This document shows positions 24,848 to 32,456 of a stretch of 47,728 bases of DNA, piece after piece. Made by a program: the position numbers and the translations under genes. The stretch lies in contig PWJQ01000034.1 of the NCBI GenBank assembly GCA_003560875.1, forward strand, positions 1-47,728. The letters run 5' to 3'. This DNA is from Methanomassiliicoccaceae archaeon. Lineage in GTDB: Archaea > Thermoplasmatota > Thermoplasmata > Methanomassiliicoccales > Methanomethylophilaceae. Below the pieces are notes generated by a model. That model worked only from the letters and a program-made list of their open reading frames with translations, had not been told where the DNA came from and ran no database searches. Numbering within the stretch: position 1 is the stretch's first letter; the number at the start of each line of letters is the position of its first letter.

Positions 24848-25753
24848 GTTCGTGTCCGGTTTCTCGGCGATGAGCTTCTGCTTTATCCGTTTGGAGAACC
24901 AACGCCCACTGGCTATGCTCGCCACGTGGGGAACGGGCGGGAGCAGGTAGAAGAAGGAACCTATCAGGCCCAATATCTTCTTGTGTGTCGGCAGTGCCTG
25001 GATCTTGCATTGCATCGGATCCTCGGCATCATGTGACCGAATCAGGCCGAGCATGGATTTTATTATCTGCATGTCAGCCTGCATGACCACACCGATACTC
25101 CAGTCGATGGCCTTATCGATCGGAACACAATAGCCACGGGCGTAGCACTCCTTCTTCAGGATACAGCGGCGTAGATCGTCCTCTCCCAGACCGCGATATT
25201 CCGTCCAGGCATGCCCCATGGTCGGCATCGAATGTGCATCACTGGCTCCCAGGGTGGCCCATCTACCGTACATGTTGGCGATCCTCTGGGCGTGTGAGTT
25301 GGAATAGGAATCTATGTGGCCCGCGTTTATGGTCTCGATTGCATCGATATCAAGTTCGAATATTCGGTCCTGAAGGGCAGGTACGTGAAGACTGAAAGGA
25401 TGAGGGGCGACCACTATGCCGCCTTGGTCCCGAATGGCGTCGATGGTCTCCTCGGCAGTCATCCCACGGGGGATCTCCTCATTGAGCCAAAGTCCGATTA
25501 TCTCCCCGTCCGTGGTGTTAATCTCCTCGCCCATCACAAGGTCGAGGTTATCATAGGCCCGGGCGGCGTCCCTGGCCTTGAAAGCCCCCTTCATGGTGTT
25601 GTGGTCGGTTATGCATAGGACGTCGTCACCGAGTTTTGTGGCATGTTTTACAACATCCTCAGGGTCAGAGACCGATTCGGGGAAGAACAGGGGGCCTAGG
25701 GAGCCGAATCCTGAATATTTCGTGTGGACATGTGTGTCGGCCCTGCCTAGCAT
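24800..25753 (-). CDS. PHP-domain metal-dependent phosphoesterase
   Basis: 317 residues. PHP metal site motifs: DTHVHTKYSGFG at the start (His8, His10), ITDHNT, APHPF and LGASDAH. This fold hydrolyses phosphoesters such as histidinol phosphate, nucleotides or 3',5'-bisphosphates; the substrate is not evident. The C-terminal ~100 residues include a hydrophobic segment (LGLIGSFFYLLPPVP), perhaps a membrane contact. ATG 25753 lies 27 nt after the TATA CTTAAATT (25777-25784), so leaderless. A second, shorter PHP protein lies at 34655. The 3' end runs 48 nt into the opposite oxidoreductase gene, an unusually long convergent overlap for this window. Confidence 0.85.
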   Translation of the reverse strand: MLGRADTHVHTKYSGFGSLGPLFFPESVSDPEDVVKHATKLGDDVLCITDHNTMKGAFKARDAARAYDNLDLVMGEEINTTDGEIIGLWLNEEIPRGMTAEETIDAIRDQGGIVVAPHPFSLHVPALQDRIFELDIDAIETINAGHIDSYSNSHAQRIANMYGRWATLGASDAHSMPTMGHAWTEYRGLGEDDLRRCILKKECYARGYCVPIDKAIDWSIGVVMQADMQIIKSMLGLIRSHDAEDPMQCKIQALPTHKKILGLIGSFFYLLPPVPHVASIASGRWFSKRIKQKLIAEKPDTNSMDMKSTERSVDDLR

Positions 25754-25849
25754 ATGCGTTGCTATTATGATATTTGAATTTAAGCTTTTCCCGGTATGTA
25801 CAAAAGTTGTGAAAAAGGTTGAAATATTCATATATGATTGATAACACGA

Positions 25850-26785
25850 ATGTCTCTGGCCTTGCTAGGCTTGCCTATAGGATTCATCCTCCTTTACTTC
25901 TCATCCAATTGGTTGGTGGACTCGGCGAAAAAGCTGGCGCTCATATTGGGTGTTTCGCCTTTCGTCATCGGTCTCACCATCGTGGCTTTCGGCTCGTCGT
26001 CCCCCGAGGCCGCCCTGGCTCTGATGTCCGGAAAATCCTCCGATGTCGTTCTAGGTAATATCGTCGGCAGCAACATAGCCAACATAGGCCTGGTGATCGG
26101 ACTCTCCGCCATGGTATATCCACTTGCGACACGTTTCGACACCGTCCGTTTCGAGGTTTGGATGATGCTCGCCGCGATCCTCCTGTTCACGTTCATGGCC
26201 TCATCCGGGGCGTTCGATCTCTTCGAAGGACTGGTCATGCTGGTATTGATGTCGTTTTTCGTGTACATCGTTTACCGGTTCTCACGGCAGGATCCGATGA
26301 GGGAGATAGCTGATAAGGTTCTGATGGCAGGTGAGACAGGGTCAATTCGCAGGAACCTCATGATCACCGTCGTATCATTGGCCCTGCTCATAACGGGGGC
26401 GCAATTTTTCGTCGTGGGTGCGATAGAACTGGCTAACATGGTCGGAGTGTCCGAACTCCTCATAGGTCTGGTGGTGGTGGCCATAGGCACGTCACTACCC
26501 GAACTCTCCATATCATTGGCCGCGGCGTACAAACGTGAGACGGAGATAATCCTCAGTAACATCATAGGTAGCAACATATTCAATTCCCTTTTCGTGATAG
26601 GTCTCGCCACCGTCAACGCCACCATAACAGTGCCGCGCGGAATGCTCCTTCTGGAGTTCCCGTTGATGATAGCCCTGTCCCTCATGCTCCTCTTATTCAT
26701 CCGTTTCCGTGGCGGGGTGGGTCGGAAAGCGGGCCTAGTGTTCGTTTTTATATACTTTGGCTACTTGGCGGTATTATTCATCTGA
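25850..26785 (+). CDS. CaCA family Na+/Ca2+ (cation) exchanger
   Basis: 311-residue membrane transporter with about ten hydrophobic segments in two inverted halves. The paired alpha repeats are visible: GLTIVAFGSSSPEAALAL with GNIVGSNIANIGLV in the first half, and GLVVVAIGTSLPELSISL with SNIIGSNIFNSLFVIG in the second. It probably exports Ca2+ in exchange for Na+ or H+. ATG 25850 is chosen because AAATATTC (25822-25829) is a TATA box 25 nt upstream; the in-frame TTG 25838 is less likely. The next gene starts 13 nt after the stop. Confidence 0.93.
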   Translation: MSLALLGLPIGFILLYFSSNWLVDSAKKLALILGVSPFVIGLTIVAFGSSSPEAALALMSGKSSDVVLGNIVGSNIANIGLVIGLSAMVYPLATRFDTVRFEVWMMLAAILLFTFMASSGAFDLFEGLVMLVLMSFFVYIVYRFSRQDPMREIADKVLMAGETGSIRRNLMITVVSLALLITGAQFFVVGAIELANMVGVSELLIGLVVVAIGTSLPELSISLAAAYKRETEIILSNIIGSNIFNSLFVIGLATVNATITVPRGMLLLEFPLMIALSLMLLLFIRFRGGVGRKAGLVFVFIYFGYLAVLFI

Positions 26786-26798
26786 AGGGATTGAGCTC

Positions 26799-27263
26799 AT
26801 GTTAGGGGTTTGGGACTGGATCTATCTGGCGTTTCTATCCATGGTGCCCGTGGTGGAGGGAAGATATGCCATCATCTATGCCATACATGAGATGGGCGCC
26901 GACCCTTTGAGCGCATTCCTATGGTGTGCGACCTTCAACATACTCGCATCCCCCTTGGTCTATTTCGGACTCAGCGTGGTCTATACCCGTTGGTTGTGCA
27001 AGATAGATTTCATACGCGTGGTCTATGATTTCTGTGTCAAAAGGGTCTCCAGCAAGAACAGCAAGCCCTTGGAGAAGTGGCAGGAACTGGGACTGATATT
27101 CTTCGTGGCCATCCCCCTGCCTGTGACCGGCGTTTGGACGGCGACACTGCTAGCATGGCTTTTCGAGTTGGAGGTCAGAAAGTCGATAATCGTCATCGGC
27201 ATCGGCGTCATCATCGCCTGTGCGATAACCACCCTGCTGACTGTGGGGATACTCAGCATCTAG
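26799..27263 (+). CDS. Small multi-drug export-type membrane protein (COG2426 family)
   Basis: 154 residues with four or five membrane segments. PVVEGRYAIIYAIHEMG near residue 17 and FVAIPLPVTGVWTATLLAWL in the second half are typical of the 'putative small multi-drug export protein' family; real substrates are not established. ATG 26799 has a GGGATTGAG purine stretch just upstream. It is probably co-transcribed with the exchanger. It converges on ABCE1 with a 4-nt stop overlap (CTAG). Confidence 0.82.
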   Translation: MLGVWDWIYLAFLSMVPVVEGRYAIIYAIHEMGADPLSAFLWCATFNILASPLVYFGLSVVYTRWLCKIDFIRVVYDFCVKRVSSKNSKPLEKWQELGLIFFVAIPLPVTGVWTATLLAWLFELEVRKSIIVIGIGVIIACAITTLLTVGILSI

Positions 27264-29026
27264 GCGTAGTAGTATTCCCCTTTCCCCTTCTGTTCCCGGT
27301 CCAAGCGGGATTCCGGTTTGTTTATGCGCGGACGGTGGGTATCGGCGTCGCGTCTGAATGTTATATCGACCTCGTGGAGGAAACGGTTCATGCCTTTCCT
27401 CATTTCCATCGGTCCTTCACCGACTCCTCTGCTACCCGGTTCTCCTCCAAAGACCATCATGGAATCCGAGACCATGTCCAGGAAGTAGATGTCATGGTCG
27501 ACGACCATGGCGCTCTTACCGCTCTTCTCCATGACCCTACGGATGGTCTTGGCGGCGTTCATCCTCTGATTGGAATCCAGGTAGGCTGACGGTTCGTCAA
27601 GCAGATAAATGTCCGCTTCCGTGGCTAAACAGAGGGCGATAGCGGACCTCTGCAACTCTCCACCGGAAAGGTTCTTGACCTTCTTTTCCAGCAGATGCTT
27701 AAGGGCCAGAGGCTCCATCACCTCGGTCTGGAAGAATCCGGATTGGGCCACCTCGAATGCTTGGGTGAAGAGTAGGTCCTTCAATGTGCCCTCGAAGTCA
27801 GGGGTTATGTACTGTGGTTTGTAAGAAACCTTGATGTCAGCATCGACGATGCCCTCATCAGGTTCCAATACGCCTGCCAGCATCTTGACGAAAGTAGTCT
27901 TACCCGTGGCATTGGGGCCCACGATACCCACGGATTCGCCTATCTTTATGGTCCCCTGTCCCACCTCGAGGGCGAATCTTCCGAAATCCTTCTTCAGCCC
28001 TTGGTATGAAACCAGGTCCCCGGTCACCCATTCCCCGCGGGGAGGGGACATAGCGAACTCTATGGGTCTTTCGCGGAAACGGATGTTCTCCTCGGGGAGG
28101 TAACCGTTGAGATAGACGTTGATGGCGGTACGGACTTGTCGGCCCAGTGTGAATACTCCGTAGGCTCCCTCCTCTCCGTAAACGACGTTGACATTATCAG
28201 CGAGGAAGTCCAGGACCGCCAGGTCGTGCTCTATGACCACTACCTGTTTGTCCACACTGAGATCGCGAATCACCCTGGCCATCTTGACACGTTGGTATAT
28301 GTCAAGATATGAGGAGGGTTCGTCGAAGAAGTAGACATCGGCATCCCGCATTATGGTGGCGGCCATGGCAACCCTCTGGAGTTCTCCTCCTGAGAGCTTC
28401 TCGAGGCGACTGTCTATGACCTCCCGTAGTTCGAACACTTCGACGGCCTCATCCAAAGTCATACGCTGCTCAACACGCTCCAGAAGCTCACGGACCTCTC
28501 CGTTGTGTACTTGAGGCAACTTATCGACGTACTGAGGTTTGGTGGCGGTCTTGATGTTGCCACCGTAGACCGATGAAAGGAAGGGATGCATCTCGGTGCC
28601 GCTGAAATGATCGAGGACCTCATCTTTGCCGGGAGGATCATCGTATCTTCCCAGGTTGGGTATCTCGACCCCGGACAACATCTTGATGGCGGTGGTCTTA
28701 CCGATGCCATTCGGACCCAATATGCCTGTGACCATCCCCTTCTTCGGGACCGGGAGGCGATAGAGACGGAAACTGTTCTCACCGTACTGATGTACCATCT
28801 CGCCTTTCAACTCATCCGCGAGACCGATGATCTTGATGGCATCGAAAGGACACTTGTGAACGCATATACCGCAACCTGCGCACAGCTCCTCGGATATGAT
28901 TGGTTTACCTCTCTCACCCATGACTATGACTTCCACACCGGTCCTCATCTTGGGGCAGAACCTCATACACTCGGTGTTGCATTTCCTGGTCTGACAGCGA
29001 TCCTTGAGCAATGCGGCGATGCGCAT
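27260..29026 (-). CDS. Ribosome recycling ATPase ABCE1/Rli1
   Basis: Splits ribosomes into subunits after termination, with aRF1 or Pelota. 588 residues, the normal family length. N-terminal ferredoxin-like region with two 4Fe-4S clusters (CQTRKCNTECMRFCP, then CAGCGICVHKCPFDAI). Two ABC ATPase domains: Walker A GPNGIGKTT with LSGGELQRVA and DEPSSYLD, and Walker A GPNATGKTT with LSGGELQRSAIAL and DEPSAYLD. ATG 29026 lies 27 nt after the TATA CTTATAAA (29049-29056), so leaderless. It ends with TAG, showing UAG works as a stop in an essential gene. Divergent from marR. Confidence 0.97.
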   Translation of the reverse strand: MRIAALLKDRCQTRKCNTECMRFCPKMRTGVEVIVMGERGKPIISEELCAGCGICVHKCPFDAIKIIGLADELKGEMVHQYGENSFRLYRLPVPKKGMVTGILGPNGIGKTTAIKMLSGVEIPNLGRYDDPPGKDEVLDHFSGTEMHPFLSSVYGGNIKTATKPQYVDKLPQVHNGEVRELLERVEQRMTLDEAVEVFELREVIDSRLEKLSGGELQRVAMAATIMRDADVYFFDEPSSYLDIYQRVKMARVIRDLSVDKQVVVIEHDLAVLDFLADNVNVVYGEEGAYGVFTLGRQVRTAINVYLNGYLPEENIRFRERPIEFAMSPPRGEWVTGDLVSYQGLKKDFGRFALEVGQGTIKIGESVGIVGPNATGKTTFVKMLAGVLEPDEGIVDADIKVSYKPQYITPDFEGTLKDLLFTQAFEVAQSGFFQTEVMEPLALKHLLEKKVKNLSGGELQRSAIALCLATEADIYLLDEPSAYLDSNQRMNAAKTIRRVMEKSGKSAMVVDHDIYFLDMVSDSMMVFGGEPGSRGVGEGPMEMRKGMNRFLHEVDITFRRDADTHRPRINKPESRLDREQKGKGEYYYA

Positions 29027-29130
29027 GTCAACGCCTATGTGGATTTGGTTTATAAGCTTTAATGATTGGAAGGGGCACCAGCCGACCATTGAAACAAACA
29101 ATAAATAATAAAGTTGCATAAACAACAGTA

Positions 29131-29592
29131 GTGTTCAGATTCCCCCTGGCAGACAATGAGGACTGTCCGATATCCAGACTGCGTCTGTTATCGACGATCA
29201 ACCGTGACAGTCACAGCTTCATCAAGTCCCGTCTTGGTGACATCGATATCAACAGCGGACAGTTCCCGTTGATGTTCCTCCTCTATCACCATGAGGGTAT
29301 CAATCAGGGCACGGCCGCCTTGAAATTGAATCTGGACAAGGGCACCGTCGCTCGTGGGATGATGCGTCTGGAGGAAGCGGGCATGATCGTCCGAAAGAAG
29401 GATGATGAGGACCGCCGCAACTACAGGTTGAGTCTCAGCCCCGCCGGCCGCCTGGCGATGGAGAGGCTGCATGAGATAAGGTATGAGCTGGAGGCATCGT
29501 TGGTCGATGGGATGTCCGATGAAGAGAGGAGGGAGCTGGACAGACTCCTGGGGCTGATGCACAGGAATGTTTCCGAGGTTACGGATGAATAG
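29131..29592 (+). CDS. MarR family transcriptional regulator
   Basis: 153-residue winged-helix protein. DNA-binding segment about residues 55-100: GTAALKLNLDKGTVARGMMRLEEAGMIVRKKDDEDRRNY (here given in part), with the wing DDEDRRNY, flanked by dimerisation helices. GTG 29131 lies about 25 nt after TAATAAAG and is probably leaderless. Its last 8 nt overlap the first MATE gene, so it very likely controls these two exporters in response to a ligand. No clear palindromic operator is seen in the 104-bp space to ABCE1. Confidence 0.92.
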   Translation: MFRFPLADNEDCPISRLRLLSTINRDSHSFIKSRLGDIDINSGQFPLMFLLYHHEGINQGTAALKLNLDKGTVARGMMRLEEAGMIVRKKDDEDRRNYRLSLSPAGRLAMERLHEIRYELEASLVDGMSDEERRELDRLLGLMHRNVSEVTDE

Positions 29593-30970
29593 TGAGTTTT
29601 CCAGTACTGATCGCGTCGACACTCTGGTCGGGGACCCTCGCAGGGCCATCAGACGACTCTCTCTACCGATGATAATAGCCATGAGTCTACAGACCGCCTA
29701 CAATCTCTTCGACGCCATTTGGGTGTCAGGTCTAGGCTCTGATGCACTGGCCGCGGTCGGTTTCGCCTTTCCGATTTTCTTCGTCATAATGGGTTTCGGA
29801 GCCGGGATAGGCATAGGTGGTTCCTCAGCGATCGCCCGGCGCATAGGCGCCAATGATGCCGAGGGTGCAAGGAAGGCCCTGTCCCACACCCTGCTGCTCG
29901 CGCTCATCATCAGTCTCTTCCTATCGGTCACGCTGTTCGTGTTCGCCGAGGACATATTCCTGGCGATGGGTGCCGGGTCGGTCGCACCCTTGGCTACCGA
30001 ATACGGCCGTATCGTTTTCGGCGGTTCGGCGACAATCATATTGGCCAGCGTCCTGTCAGCGACCCTGCGCGGGGAGGGTGACGCTCGGAGATCATCGATA
30101 TATCTGGCATTGGGTTCTGTTTTGAACATAATTTTGGACCCCATCTTCATCTACGGCCTTGACATGGGGATAGCGGGTGCCGCCTGGGCGACCGTGGTGG
30201 CCTTCGGCATAACGACCTTGGCTCTGCTCCGTGTCTATCTCTCAGGACAAACGACCTATCTGAGGCTGGACATCAGAGGATATCGTTGGTACCGTGATGT
30301 GAACCGTGATGTGCTGGCGGTCGGTGCACCCGCGTCGCTCCAGTTCATGTCCATGGCTCTGACCCAGTTCGCACTCATATTCCTCATACTCATGGTCGAT
30401 GACACCGACGGCGTGGCCATATACAGCACGGGATGGAGGGTGGTCTCCATGGCCGTGGTCGCCATTCAGGGTATCGCCAGCGCCGTTACGCCGGTGACCG
30501 GTGCCGCCTTTGGGGCCAAGGATTTCGAAAAACTGGGGACCGCCCACATCTATTCCATCAAGTACGCCATGTGGATAGGGGGTTCCCTGATGGTCATCCT
30601 CTTCGTGTTCGCACCGCAGATAATGACCCTCTTCACATGGTCCGCGGACTCGGCTCACCTCTTCGACGACCTCGTGGTGTTCCTACGGATATTCGCCTTC
30701 ATGGTCCCGGGTGTGGCGTTCGGCATGCTGTCATCGGCGACCTTCCAAGGTATGGGCATGGGCGTCAAGGCGCTGGTGGCCACACTGTTCCGGGCCGTGA
30801 TACTGTCCCTGATATTCTGCTATGTGTTGGGTGTAGTCCTGGGTTACGGACTCATCGGCATATGGGTGGGCTTGTGTTCCGCCAACGTACTGTCCTCGTT
30901 GATAGTGTTCGCATGGGTCAGAATCACAATAAGGAAGCTCAATGTATCCGTTCCTGCACCGAGACCTTAA
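29585..30970 (+). CDS. MATE family efflux transporter (first of tandem pair)
   Basis: 461-residue multidrug/toxin exporter with twelve hydrophobic segments; LSLPMIIAMSLQTAYNLFDAIWVSGLG and AAVGFAFPIFF (parts of helices 1-2) are typical of MATE proteins. ATG 29585 sits within the end of marR with GAGGT 7 nt upstream, indicating coupling. It is followed 35 nt later by a paralogue of similar length. The pair share short identical DNA tracts (for example CTACAATCTCTTCGACGCC), consistent with tandem duplication. Confidence 0.93.
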   Translation: MNSEFSSTDRVDTLVGDPRRAIRRLSLPMIIAMSLQTAYNLFDAIWVSGLGSDALAAVGFAFPIFFVIMGFGAGIGIGGSSAIARRIGANDAEGARKALSHTLLLALIISLFLSVTLFVFAEDIFLAMGAGSVAPLATEYGRIVFGGSATIILASVLSATLRGEGDARRSSIYLALGSVLNIILDPIFIYGLDMGIAGAAWATVVAFGITTLALLRVYLSGQTTYLRLDIRGYRWYRDVNRDVLAVGAPASLQFMSMALTQFALIFLILMVDDTDGVAIYSTGWRVVSMAVVAIQGIASAVTPVTGAAFGAKDFEKLGTAHIYSIKYAMWIGGSLMVILFVFAPQIMTLFTWSADSAHLFDDLVVFLRIFAFMVPGVAFGMLSSATFQGMGMGVKALVATLFRAVILSLIFCYVLGVVLGYGLIGIWVGLCSANVLSSLIVFAWVRITIRKLNVSVPAPRP

Positions 30971-31005
30971 TACCGGGTTCATATCTTTGATTTGAGGAGA
31001 TGGTT

Positions 31006-32376
31006 GTGAGTACCGACGGGATAGAGACCCTACTAGGCGACCCGAAGAGGGCTGTAAGGAGGATGACCCTGCCGCTGGTCGTGGCTTTGTTTGCTCAGAC
31101 TGTCTACAATCTCTTCGACGCCGTATGGGTCGCAGGACTGGGACCCGATGCCCTGGCGGCCGTCGGTCTGGTATTCCCCGTGTTCTTCATCCTGATAGGC
31201 CTGGCCAACGGTCTGGGGATAGGCGCCTCCGCTGTTGTGGCGAGGCGCATCGGTGCCGGGGACCGCGAAGGTGCCGATTCTGCTGCCAGACACTCACTTA
31301 TTATAGCCGTCGTGGTGTCAGTAGTCTTGACCATACCTTTACTGGCCTTCGCTGATGTGATATTCTCTTTCGTGGGCGGAGGGGAGGTGGAGACCATGAC
31401 CCTGGAGTACGGCAGGGTCATATTCCTGGGGACCACAATCATATTCCTGGCAACCCTGACGAACAGCCTTCTGCGGGCGGAGGGGGCGGTCAGAAGGGCC
31501 ATGGCCATAATGATATTCGCATCCATCCTGAACATAATCCTGGATCCCATATTCATCTACACACTGGGTCTAGGAGTGGCGGGAGCCGCTTGGGCATCAA
31601 TTCTGGCATTCAGCATCGCTACCGTGGTCACATTATACTGGTACATGCCCGGTAAAGGAAGCTATCTCAACATCGGTATGAGGGGATTCAGATATTGTTC
31701 GTCCACCGCATGGGACATACTCCGCATCGGCATACCCTCGGCGGCTGAGATGGTCGTCCTCTCCATATCGGCCTTCATCCTCAACATGGTCGTCATCCAA
31801 TACGGAGGCGTGGACGGCGTGGCGATATTCTCCAGCGGCTGGAGGTTGTTGCAGATCGCGATGCTCCCCTATCTCGGCATCGCCGGTGCCATCGTGCCGA
31901 TATGCGCCGCGGCGTACGGAGCCAAACGCTATGATAAACTGGCAGAGGCCTTCCGTTACGCCAACAGAATAACATTCATCTCCATGGCTCTGCTAGCTGT
32001 CATGCTGGGCGTCTTCGCCTACGAAGCATCGACCCTGTTCACCTACGCCGAGGAGACCGCCCATCTCGCTGACGGTATGGTGCTTTTCCTGAGGATAAGT
32101 GTCCTGTTCCTGCCCTTCATAGGCGTGGGCGGAGTCGCCGCTGCAATGTTCCAGGGCATCGGCATGGCCAACAGGGCATTGGCGGGGACCATACTGCGCA
32201 ACATGATCCTCACCATAGTGCCGGCCTACCTTCTCGGGGCCCGGATAGGTCTGGTGGGGGTGTGGTGGGGCCAAACGTTGGGGGAGATAGCGGGCTCTGT
32301 CCTGGTCCTCGCATGGGGATGGCTGACGGTCAGGGCCATGATGGCCGAGGCTGATAGGGTCCGTGTCAAGGACTGA
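31006..32376 (+). CDS. MATE family efflux transporter (second of tandem pair)
   Basis: 456 residues, twelve hydrophobic segments, collinear with the upstream MATE: STDGIETLLGDPKRAVRRMTLPLVVALF here against SSTDRVDTLVGDPRRAIRRLSLPMI there (compare in parts). GTG 31006 is preferred to ATG 31000 because GAGGAG (30994-30999) directly abuts the ATG but lies 6 nt before the GTG. It may form an operon with marR and the first MATE; the two could act as a heterodimer or have different substrates. Confidence 0.93.
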   Translation: MSTDGIETLLGDPKRAVRRMTLPLVVALFAQTVYNLFDAVWVAGLGPDALAAVGLVFPVFFILIGLANGLGIGASAVVARRIGAGDREGADSAARHSLIIAVVVSVVLTIPLLAFADVIFSFVGGGEVETMTLEYGRVIFLGTTIIFLATLTNSLLRAEGAVRRAMAIMIFASILNIILDPIFIYTLGLGVAGAAWASILAFSIATVVTLYWYMPGKGSYLNIGMRGFRYCSSTAWDILRIGIPSAAEMVVLSISAFILNMVVIQYGGVDGVAIFSSGWRLLQIAMLPYLGIAGAIVPICAAAYGAKRYDKLAEAFRYANRITFISMALLAVMLGVFAYEASTLFTYAEETAHLADGMVLFLRISVLFLPFIGVGGVAAAMFQGIGMANRALAGTILRNMILTIVPAYLLGARIGLVGVWWGQTLGEIAGSVLVLAWGWLTVRAMMAEADRVRVKD

Positions 32377-32456
32377 TATCGCTGAGAATGTCCAAACTGA
32401 ACACAGAGCCAACCCATCAAACTTAAATCGTTTAATCCGTTGTCAAACCGATACAA

